The notes below the pieces were generated by a model that was not told the origin of the DNA, searched no databases, and saw only the letters and a program-made list of their open reading frames with translations. Positions 57,861 to 64,000 of a stretch of DNA of 64,000 nt are shown here, one piece after another. Each line of letters starts with the position of its first letter. The stretch's first letter is position 1. Origin of the DNA: Actinoplanes sp. NBRC 103695 (GTDB lineage Bacteria > Actinomycetota > Actinomycetes > Mycobacteriales > Micromonosporaceae); assembly GCF_030269485.1 (NCBI RefSeq), contig NZ_BSTL01000010.1, positions 145,344 to 209,343 of the forward strand, given 5' to 3'. The position numbers were made by a program, and so were the translations under genes.

Positions 57861-58820
57861 ATGGCGAACACGAGTGCGCGGATGCTGCGGCTGCTCTCCC
57901 TGCTGCAGACGCATCGCTACTGGCCGGGCGGCGAGCTCGCGGACCGGCTCGAGGTCAGCTCGCGGACGCTGCGCCGGGACGTCGACCGGCTGCGCGAGCT
58001 GGGCTACCCGGTGGACGCCTCGCGCGGGGTCGCCGGCGGCTATCAACTCCAGGCGGGTGCGGCGATGCCGCCCCTGCTGCTCGACGACGAGGAGGCCGTC
58101 GCCATCGCGATCGGCCTGCGGACGGCGGCGGCGGGTGCGGTGTCCGGCTTCGAGGAGACTTCGGTACGCGCGCTCGCCAAGGTGATCCAGCTGCTGCCGC
58201 CCCGCCTGCGCCGGCGCATCGACGCGTTGCAGGCGATGACCAGCCCGGGCGTCTTCGGCGGTGGACCGACCCTGGACGCGACGGCGCTGACCACCATCGC
58301 GATGGGCTGCCGGGGCGAGGAGCGGATGCGTTTCGCGTACACCGCCCGGGAGGGCGAGGAGACCCGGCGGCACGTCGAGCCGCACCGGCTGGTGTCACTC
58401 GGCCGGCGCTGGTACCTGATGGCGTGGGACCTGGAGCGCGGCGACTGGCGCAGCTTCCGGGTCGACCGGATGAGCGAGCCGACGCTGACCGGAGCGCGGT
58501 TCCGGCCGCGCGACATCCCCGGTGGCGACCCGGTGACGTGGCTGCGCTCGCGGATCGCGTCGGTGCAGACCCGGCACGAGGTGTCGGTGCTCATCGAGGC
58601 GCCGGCCGAGCGGCTGCGGGCGACCGTCGGCTATTGGGGAACGGTCGAGGAGACCGGGGAGGCATCGTGCCGGCTGCGGATGAGTGTGGACGACCTCCAC
58701 TGGCCGGTGATGGTGCTCGGCACGATCGCCGCGCCCTTCACCGTGGAGTCGCCGCCGCAGCTGACCGACGCCGTGCGGCGCGCGGGCGAGGCGCTGCTCA
58801 GGGGGATCGCGCCGTCGTGA
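57861..58820 (+). CDS. YafY-family HTH-WYL transcriptional regulator
   Basis: 319 residues: N-terminal winged helix (MLRLLSLLQTHRYWPGGELA, VSSRTLRRDVDRLRELGYPV), a WYL domain (RMRFAYTAREGEE, VEPHRLVSLGRRWYLMAWD, FRVDRM) and a WCX C-terminal extension. WYL domains bind nucleic acid or small ligands. Divergent from the permease remnant, which was probably its former target. Confidence 0.9.
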   Translation: MANTSARMLRLLSLLQTHRYWPGGELADRLEVSSRTLRRDVDRLRELGYPVDASRGVAGGYQLQAGAAMPPLLLDDEEAVAIAIGLRTAAAGAVSGFEETSVRALAKVIQLLPPRLRRRIDALQAMTSPGVFGGGPTLDATALTTIAMGCRGEERMRFAYTAREGEETRRHVEPHRLVSLGRRWYLMAWDLERGDWRSFRVDRMSEPTLTGARFRPRDIPGGDPVTWLRSRIASVQTRHEVSVLIEAPAERLRATVGYWGTVEETGEASCRLRMSVDDLHWPVMVLGTIAAPFTVESPPQLTDAVRRAGEALLRGIAPS

Positions 58821-58825
58821 TTGGA

Positions 58826-58854
58826 CGGATGGGCGCCCCCGTGGCGCCCATCCG
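58826..58854 (+). terminator. Terminator after WYL regulator
   Basis: CGGATGGGCGCC-CCCGT-GGCGCCCATCCG, perfect 12-base stem, 5 bases after the stop. Confidence 0.85.
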
Positions 58855-58906
58855 CACCCAAAACCTACCGGCGGGGTACGACATTTTCGGGCTAGGTTGT
58901 GGGGCC

Positions 58907-59947
58907 ATGACGGTGCTTCGAGTACGCGGGATCGGGCTGCCCGACGGCGAGACGATCGACCTCTACGCCGACGGGGACCGCTGGACGACCGAGCCGGTCC
59001 GCGGCGCCGAACTGGTCGCCGAGGGCTGGGTCCTGCCCGGACTGGTCGATGTGCACACTCATCCCGGCGCGGTCCAGCCCGGCGATCCGCTCGACGAGGC
59101 GGTGCTGCGCGACGATCTGCGCCGGCACGTGGCGAGCGGCGTCACGCTGATCCGCTCGCCCGGGCTGGCCGGTGACCCGCCGGCGTGGTTCGGCCGCGAC
59201 GACGACGTGCCGCGGGCGGTGCACGCCGGTCCGTGGATCGCCCGGCACGGCGCCTTCTTCGACGGCTGGGGCCGTCGCGCCGAGCCGTCCGAGCTGCCCG
59301 AGCTGGCCGCCGCACAGGCCGCCCGCTCCGGCTGGGCGAAGATCATCGCCGACTGGACGCTGGAGTCCGAGCCGCTCTCGTTCGAGACGTTGCGCGCGGT
59401 CACCGAGCGGGTCCATGCCGTCGGCGGCCGCGTGGCGGTGCATTCCCAGCACCTTGCCGGGGGTACGGCCGCGGTGGACGCCGGCGTCGACTCGGTGGAG
59501 CACGGGATGGGCCTGGACGCGTCGGCGCTCGACCGCATGGTGGCCAACCGGGTCGCCTTCACCCCGACCCTGTCCGTCCTGGAGGGCGGCGGCGCCCGGG
59601 CCCGGGAACGCCCGAACAGCCCGATGCGCACCTGGTACCTCGACGGGGTCGCCGCGCACCCGCCCCTGGTGGCGGCGGCCGCCGAGGCCGGCGTGACGCT
59701 GCTGGCCGGCACCGACTCGCGCCCGCACGGCGGGATCGCGGGCGAGGTACGGGCGCTGGTGGCCGCGGGGGTGCCGGCGCACACCGCGCTGGGCGCCGCC
59801 TCCTGGGTGGCCCGGAAATTCCTCGGACTGGCCGGACTGGTGGACGGGGCACCCGCCGACGCGGTCGTCTACGCGCGGGATCCGCGTACGCATCTGGAAG
59901 AGCTGGACCACCCACTCGCCGTGATCCTGCGCGGAATTTTGTCGTAG
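58907..59947 (+). CDS. Amidohydrolase-family protein
   Basis: 346 residues. Metal-binding pattern of the amidohydrolase superfamily: VLPGLVDVHTHPG, VAVHSQH, SVEHGM and LAGTDSRPHGG, with ASWVARKFLGLAGLVDGAPA at the end. It resembles imidazolonepropionase/prolidase-type enzymes. Start ATG at 58907, 86 bases after the WYL regulator behind a terminator. The LLM oxidoreductase follows 12 bases later, so the two and the NUDIX gene may form a small operon. Substrate unknown. Confidence 0.8.
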   Translation: MTVLRVRGIGLPDGETIDLYADGDRWTTEPVRGAELVAEGWVLPGLVDVHTHPGAVQPGDPLDEAVLRDDLRRHVASGVTLIRSPGLAGDPPAWFGRDDDVPRAVHAGPWIARHGAFFDGWGRRAEPSELPELAAAQAARSGWAKIIADWTLESEPLSFETLRAVTERVHAVGGRVAVHSQHLAGGTAAVDAGVDSVEHGMGLDASALDRMVANRVAFTPTLSVLEGGGARARERPNSPMRTWYLDGVAAHPPLVAAAAEAGVTLLAGTDSRPHGGIAGEVRALVAAGVPAHTALGAASWVARKFLGLAGLVDGAPADAVVYARDPRTHLEELDHPLAVILRGILS

Positions 59948-59959
59948 GCGCCGGGCAGG

Positions 59960-60748
59960 ATGTTCACCATGACAGTGCTCGGTGCCACCTTCCGCCCGCA
60001 GAACCCTCCCGAGGACCTCCGCGCCGCCGTCAAGCTCGCCGACGCGCTCGGCATCGAGGAGCTCTGGTTGTGGGAGGACTGCTTCCTCAACGGCGGCATC
60101 TCCGCGACCGCCGCCGCGCTGGCCTGGAGCGAGCGCGTCCGGGTTGGCGTCGGTCTCACCCCGGTGCCGTTCCGCAACGTCGCCGCCGAGGCCATGGAGA
60201 TCGCCACGCTCAGCCGCATGTTCGGCGACCGGGCGATCGTCGCGGTCGGCCACGGCGTGCAGGAGTGGATGGGTCAGGTCGGCGCCCGCGCGGCGTCCCC
60301 GCTGACGCTGTTGCGCGAGTGGCTCTCCGCCCTGCGCCCGCTGCTCGCCGGTGAGGAGGTCACGGTCACCGGCAAGTACGTCTCGCTCGACCGGGTCAAG
60401 CTGGACTGGCCGCCGGCCACCCCGCCGCCCATCGTGGTCGGCGCGATGGGGCCCAAGACGCTCAAGCTGGCCGGCGAGCTGGCCGACGCGACGATCCTGG
60501 TCAGCAGCGTCACGCCCGACGGCGTCCGCGAGGCGCGGGAGCTGATCGGCGACCCGGCCCACAAGATCATCATGTTCGCGCCGCACCCGCGCGGGCGCAC
60601 CGGCGACGCCAAGGCGGTGGCCGACGGCGTCCGGGAGTATGTCGAGGCGGGCGCCACCTCGGTGATCATCGAGCCGGATGCCGACGAGCCCGACCTGCAC
60701 GCCTTCCTGCGGTTCGTCGCCGAGGAGGTCCGCCCGTTGGTTGACTGA
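59960..60748 (+). CDS. Luciferase-like (LLM) flavin/F420-dependent oxidoreductase
   Basis: 262 residues with a TIM-barrel LLM pattern: ALGIEELWLWEDCFLNG, VGVGLTPVPFRNVAAEA, GHGVQEWMGQVG and PPPIVVGAMGPKTLKLAG. The GxGV-WM segment and lack of an FMN-luciferase signature fit F420-dependent members of actinobacteria, but the cofactor is inferred. Start ATG 59960, or the ATG three codons later. Followed 19 bases later by the NUDIX gene. Confidence 0.82.
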   Translation: MFTMTVLGATFRPQNPPEDLRAAVKLADALGIEELWLWEDCFLNGGISATAAALAWSERVRVGVGLTPVPFRNVAAEAMEIATLSRMFGDRAIVAVGHGVQEWMGQVGARAASPLTLLREWLSALRPLLAGEEVTVTGKYVSLDRVKLDWPPATPPPIVVGAMGPKTLKLAGELADATILVSSVTPDGVREARELIGDPAHKIIMFAPHPRGRTGDAKAVADGVREYVEAGATSVIIEPDADEPDLHAFLRFVAEEVRPLVD

Positions 60749-60767
60749 TTCACGTATCTTGTCCGAC

Positions 60768-61241
60768 ATGCCGATTTCGCCGTTCATCAAGGACCTGCGC
60801 AACGACATCGGGCACCGGCTGCTGCTCCTGCCGGGCGTGACCGCGGTCGTGTTCGACGACGCCGGGCGCATCCTGCTCGGCGAGCGGGCCGACAACGGGC
60901 GGTGGGCGCTGCCGGCCGGGGTGATGGAGCCGGGGGAGCAGCCGGCCGAGACGATCGTGCGCGAGGTCTACGAGGAGACCGCGGTGCGCATCGTCCCGGA
61001 ACGGATCACCAGCGTGCTCACCCAGCCGGCGACCACCTACCCCAACGACGACCAGGTCCAGTACGTGGACATCACGTTCCGGTGCCGGGCGGTCGGCGGC
61101 GAGGCCCGGGTCAACGACGACGAGTCGCTGGCCGTCGGGTGGTTCGCGCTCGACGACCTGCCGCCGCTGTGCGATCTGGGCAAGCACCGCATCGAGTGCG
61201 CGCTCCAGCCCGGCACCTGGTTCTCCGACGCCGGGGTCTGA
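60768..61241 (+). CDS. NUDIX hydrolase
   Basis: 157 residues from ATG 60768. The Nudix box is present: GVMEPGEQPAETIVREVYEE, continuing TAV (G-x5-E-x7-RE-x2-EE; the usual G before the final hydrophobic residue is Ala). The N-terminal extension (FIKDLRNDIGHRLLLLPG) resembles actinobacterial NUDIX proteins annotated as ADP-ribose or nucleotide pyrophosphohydrolases. Last gene of the possible amidohydrolase-LLM-NUDIX operon. Confidence 0.88.
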   Translation: MPISPFIKDLRNDIGHRLLLLPGVTAVVFDDAGRILLGERADNGRWALPAGVMEPGEQPAETIVREVYEETAVRIVPERITSVLTQPATTYPNDDQVQYVDITFRCRAVGGEARVNDDESLAVGWFALDDLPPLCDLGKHRIECALQPGTWFSDAGV

Positions 61242-61471
61242 GGGCCTTCGGGGTTCGGGGGTAGGTCGGGCCATCCTTGGGTGCGCTCTCTGACGGTTCC
61301 GCCGGGCGTCCGGGGGTGTCCGGTCGCCGTTTGGTGCCGCTTGGCCGGTGCGGGGTTCGGTCGGGTTTGCCAGGCGCCGGGGTTGCCTGGTCGCTGTTGT
61401 TGCCGCCGCTCGTGGCCGTGGCGGGGCGCGGTCGGTGGTAGGAGCAGGCGTGAGTGGTAGGACCAGGCACG

Positions 61472-61525
61472 CAGTGGTGGGCCAGGGCGGTATTCGGCCC
61501 GAAATGCCGCGCTGAGCTACCACTG
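61472..61525. repeat. GTGGTAG-family palindrome, copy 2
   Basis: CAGTGGTGGGCCAGGGCGGT...AAATGCCGCGCTGAGCTACC ACTG: imperfect palindrome closely matching the element after fdsD (23229-23283), including the shared CAGTGGT, GCCGCGCTG and GCTACCACT blocks. Confidence 0.75.
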
Positions 61526-61534
61526 TCCGCGCGC

Positions 61535-61584
61535 GTGGTAGCCAGGAGCGGTCAGTCAGGCGGGATAGCGCCCGGTCCTACCAC
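61535..61584. repeat. GTGGTAG-family palindrome, copy 3 (diverged)
   Basis: Begins GTGGTAGCCAGGAGCGG and ends CCGGTCCTACCAC; the outer GTGGTAG/CTACCAC arms are exact, the interior differs from copies 1 and 2. Confidence 0.6.
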
Positions 61585-61623
61585 CGCGAGCGCGGCAGCG
61601 ACGGTGAGCGGGCAGCCCGGCCG

Positions 61624-61694
61624 CCTGGCAACCGAACCCTGGCAACCCGGACCCTGGCGACCGGACCCTGGCACTCCGGACCCTGGCAATCCGG
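61624..61694. repeat. Short tandem repeat, CCCTGGC units
   Basis: About five units of 14-15 bases, each containing CCTGGC followed by a variable triplet and CCGGA/CCGAA. Non-coding as far as can be seen. Confidence 0.65.
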
Positions 61695-61790
61695 CCGACC
61701 CCATGCCCGGCGGAAGCGTCGGCAGCAAGCGCGCGCACCGGAAAGATCCGGCAAAGCGAGCCCTCACCAGACCTCCACTGCGAAGAGTTT

Positions 61791-62336
61791 CTAGTGTGGG
61801 CCGTGTCCCAGCGGGCGGGCGCGCACGTGGTCGTCGTGCCACTGCGCGCCGACCCGGAAGTGCTTGGTGCCGCGGACGGTGAATCCGTTCTTCTCGTAGA
61901 ACCTGGCCGCCCGCGCGTTGAGCTGGTTGACGCCCAGCCAGCAGAGCGTCGCGCCGGTCGCGGCGGCCGCCTCCAGCGTGGCGGCCATCAGCTCCCGCGC
62001 GATGCCCGAGCCGTGCCGGTCCTGCAGCACGTAGAACTTGCTCAGCTCGACACTGCCGTCCTGCTCGACGACCCGGCGCACGTCCTCGTCCGCGATCGGG
62101 CCGCTCACCAGCATCGCGTAGCCGACCGGTTCGCCGTCCGACTCGGCGATCAGCAGGACCCGGAGGTCGTCCTTCAGGTACTCCTCGAAGCGCGCCACGG
62201 ACAGGTGCGCGGCCACGAACTCGTCGACGTCGGCCTGCGTCGTCTCCGGTGGGCAGGCCAGTGCGAACGTCCTGGCCGCCACGTCGTGCAACTCGGCCGT
62301 GTCGCTCACCGCCGCGCGGCGGATCTCGATCCCCAT
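61791..62336 (-). CDS. GNAT-family N-acetyltransferase
   Basis: 181 residues from ATG 62336. Acetyl-CoA loop DRHGSGIARELMAAT (R-x-x-G-x-A pattern), NARAARFYEKNGFTVRGTKHF near the end, and an N-terminal MGIEIRRAAVSDTAEL strand-helix. Similar to RimI-type or spermidine-like acetyltransferases. It is divergent from the GH20 gene 84 bases away. Confidence 0.87.
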   Translation of the reverse strand: MGIEIRRAAVSDTAELHDVAARTFALACPPETTQADVDEFVAAHLSVARFEEYLKDDLRVLLIAESDGEPVGYAMLVSGPIADEDVRRVVEQDGSVELSKFYVLQDRHGSGIARELMAATLEAAAATGATLCWLGVNQLNARAARFYEKNGFTVRGTKHFRVGAQWHDDHVRARPLGHGPH

Positions 62337-62420
62337 GTCCGCGAAGCCTAGGACAGGCCCCGCCGCGACACACGTCACGACCTCGCGGTACGCCATTAAC
62401 TGGAAACAGCATTTAGAGTC

Positions 62421-63827
62421 GTGCTCGTGCGACGACTCGATGACGTCATCCCAGCGCCCGTCTCCGTGACTCCCGCCGACGGCGCGGACTTCACGATCAC
62501 CGCGGACACGCGTGTCCAGGCGGGCCCCGGTGCTGCCGAGGTTGCCGCCTTCCTCGGCCTGCCGCTGTCGGAGGACGGCGTCGTACGGTTCGCGCTCGGC
62601 GGGGACGGCCCCGACGAGTCCTACGAACTGGACATCACGGCGGGCGGGGTGGCTGTCACGGCGCCCGCCCCCGCGGGTCTCTTCAACGCCGTCCAGACGA
62701 TCAAGCAGTTGCGCGGGGACGACGGCACGCTGCCCGGCGGCCGCATCGCCGACCGGCCGCGGTTCGCCTACCGCGGCGTGATGCTCGACGTGGCCCGGCA
62801 CTTCTTCACCGTCGACGAGGTCAAGGCGTACATCGACGCGATCGTCGCCTTCAAGATCAACCATCTGCACCTGCACCTCAGCGACGACCAGGGCTGGCGC
62901 CTCGAGATCGCGGGCTGGCCGCGCCTCACCGAGGTCAGCGGGCAGTCCGGCACCGGCGTCGACGGCGAAGGGCCCGGCTTCTACACCGGCGACCACTACA
63001 CCGAACTGGTCCGCTACGCCGCCGAGCGCTTCGTGACGATCGTCCCCGAGATCGACATGCCGGGGCATGTCAACGCCGCGCAGTTCGCGTACCCGTCGCT
63101 GACCGCCGACGGGCAGCCGATCGCGCAGCGCACCGACACCGAGGTCGGCTACAGCTCCCTGGTCGCCGGGTCGGAGACCACGTACGCCTTCGTCGAGGAC
63201 GTCATCCGCGAGGTGGCGGCCCTGACCCCCGGCCCGTTCCTGCACATCGGCGGCGACGAGGCGCAGGCCACCGCCGCCGAGGACTACCGCACCTTCATGA
63301 CGCGGGTCCTGCCCCTGGTCGGCAAGTACGGCAAGCGGGCCGTCGGCTGGCACGAGATGGCCGCGGTGGATCTGCCCGACACGGCGGTGCCGCAGTTCTG
63401 GCGTACCGAAGCAGCCGACGAGGGCACCGCCCGAGCCGTCGCCTCCGGCAGCCAGGTGATCATGTCGCCCGCCGACCGCACCTACCTGGACATGAAGTAC
63501 GACCCGGACTTCCGCCTGGGCCTCGACTGGGCCGGCTGTGTCGAGCTGGACCGTGCCTACGACTGGGATCCGGCCGACCGGCTGCCCGGCGTACCGGAGC
63601 ACGCCCTGCTCGGGGTTGAGGCGGCGTTGTGGTCGGAGACGTTGCGCAGTTTGGCCGACGTGCAGACGATGACGTTCCCGAGGCTGCCGGCGATCGCCGA
63701 GATCGGCTGGTCACCGAGGTCGGCGCGCGACTGGCAGTCGTTCCGCCGCCGCGTCGCCACCTACGCCCCGCGCTGGCAGGAGGCGGGCATCGCCTTCCAT
63801 CGGACGCCCACGGTCGACTGGGTGTAG
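62421..63827 (+). CDS. Beta-N-acetylhexosaminidase, GH20
   Basis: 468 residues. An N-terminal GH20b-like domain (about 1-110) precedes the barrel: YRGVMLDVARHFFTVDEVK, HLHLSDDQGWRLEI, PEIDMPGH and the catalytic Asp-Glu pair in HIGGDEAQ (about residue 275), with WSETLRS and GWSP at the end. There is no signal peptide, so it probably acts in the cytoplasm on imported chitobiose or muropeptide fragments. Start GTG 62421 (a GTG two codons later is possible). Confidence 0.92.
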   Translation: MLVRRLDDVIPAPVSVTPADGADFTITADTRVQAGPGAAEVAAFLGLPLSEDGVVRFALGGDGPDESYELDITAGGVAVTAPAPAGLFNAVQTIKQLRGDDGTLPGGRIADRPRFAYRGVMLDVARHFFTVDEVKAYIDAIVAFKINHLHLHLSDDQGWRLEIAGWPRLTEVSGQSGTGVDGEGPGFYTGDHYTELVRYAAERFVTIVPEIDMPGHVNAAQFAYPSLTADGQPIAQRTDTEVGYSSLVAGSETTYAFVEDVIREVAALTPGPFLHIGGDEAQATAAEDYRTFMTRVLPLVGKYGKRAVGWHEMAAVDLPDTAVPQFWRTEAADEGTARAVASGSQVIMSPADRTYLDMKYDPDFRLGLDWAGCVELDRAYDWDPADRLPGVPEHALLGVEAALWSETLRSLADVQTMTFPRLPAIAEIGWSPRSARDWQSFRRRVATYAPRWQEAGIAFHRTPTVDWV

Positions 63828-63862
63828 ATCAAGATCGAGATCAAGTTCGAGATCAAGTTCGG
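63827..63862. repeat. Three 12-bp GATCAAG units after GH20 gene
   Basis: GATCAAGATCGA, GATCAAGTTCGA, GATCAAGTTCGG in tandem, starting at the last base of the GH20 stop codon. The rest of the window to 64000 shows no gene I can support. Confidence 0.75.
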
Positions 63863-64000
63863 AAGATCGATGTCGTGCCTGGGTGGGTGGTGCTGACCGT
63901 CGCTCCCGCCGAGGCCGGGCCCACTCAGCCTGGCCGCTGGCGCGTCCAGAACGGCCGAGCGCACCCTTCGTTCTGCGTGCGTGGTCACCCTCCGGGCGCG

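Larger units (their letters stand above)
61242..61790. other. Repeat-rich intergenic region
   Basis: A 549-base gap between convergent genes with no credible coding frame. It contains several GTGGTAG-type half-sites (61433-61465), two palindromic elements (61472-61525 and 61535-61584) and a short tandem array of about 14-15-base CCCTGGC units (61624-61694). Confidence 0.7.

Noticed and set aside
63761..63988. 75-codon minus-strand frame at the window end
   Set aside because: Overlaps the GH20 3' end, composition unlike a protein, no ribosome site.

Overview
This is a high-GC, gene-dense stretch of actinobacterial chromosome. The gene content (GntR-controlled oxalate genes, a Tad/Flp pilus locus, ROK, WYL and MHYT proteins, and an F420-type luciferase-like oxidoreductase) fits a filamentous member of the Micromonosporaceae such as Actinoplanes. 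That placement is an inference from style and content; no rRNA or other marker gene is present. No tRNA, rRNA, CRISPR array or intact insertion sequence was seen.

Layout. 0-5.2 kb: the last two genes of a furanose-type sugar ABC importer (permeases; the first is cut by the window edge), then a secreted GH51 arabinofuranosidase on the opposite strand. 5.5-7.4 kb: a beta-propeller (BNR/sialidase-like) protein and a MoaD/ThiS ubiquitin-like protein, separated by a 12-copy, 27-bp minisatellite. 7.4-9.6 kb: a membrane PAS-GGDEF-EAL protein.

9.6-35.4 kb is an oxalate/C2 island: LysR regulator, two OFA-family MFS carriers, formyl-CoA:oxalate CoA-transferase, an ADP-forming acyl-CoA ligase, a PanE-like reductase coupled to a four-subunit NAD-dependent Mo formate dehydrogenase (FdsGBAD), an aldehyde dehydrogenase, a GntR regulator, a TPP enzyme proposed as the oxalyl-CoA decarboxylase, a SucCD-like ligase pair, and the glyoxylate-to-glycerate operon hyi-glxR-gcl. 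Inferred flow: oxalate enters, becomes oxalyl-CoA, and is either decarboxylated to formyl-CoA/formate (oxidised to CO2 with NADH) or reduced to glyoxylate, which is condensed to tartronate semialdehyde and reduced to glycerate. A palindrome of the type GCATAC-N-GTATGC or TACTG-N4-CAGTA lies before almost every transcription unit of the island and before the GntR gene itself, so this looks like one regulon with GntR as its likely master. A nucleotidyltransferase and a siderophore-interacting flavoprotein/TetR pair sit inside the island.

35.5-44.1 kb: secreted LamG-like protein, a MITE-like inverted-repeat element, ROK and ArsR regulators, an MHYT sensor, a KAS III enzyme, a response regulator, and a 931-residue fusion of a class A penicillin-binding protein with a NodB-type polysaccharide deacetylase. 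44.0-50.8 kb: a complete minus-strand Tad/Flp operon (flp, tadE, tadG-like, cpaB, cpaE, tadA, tadB, tadC) in which tadE has no visible normal start codon. 50.9-64 kb: DUF2750 and DUF2000 proteins, Lrp regulator, two GNATs, small secreted protein, a flippase fused to an HxxxD acyltransferase, CorA, an ABC-2 permease remnant, a WYL regulator, amidohydrolase, LLM oxidoreductase, NUDIX hydrolase and GH20 hexosaminidase. Dispersed GTGGTAG...CTACCAC palindromes occur at 23.2 kb and 61.5 kb.
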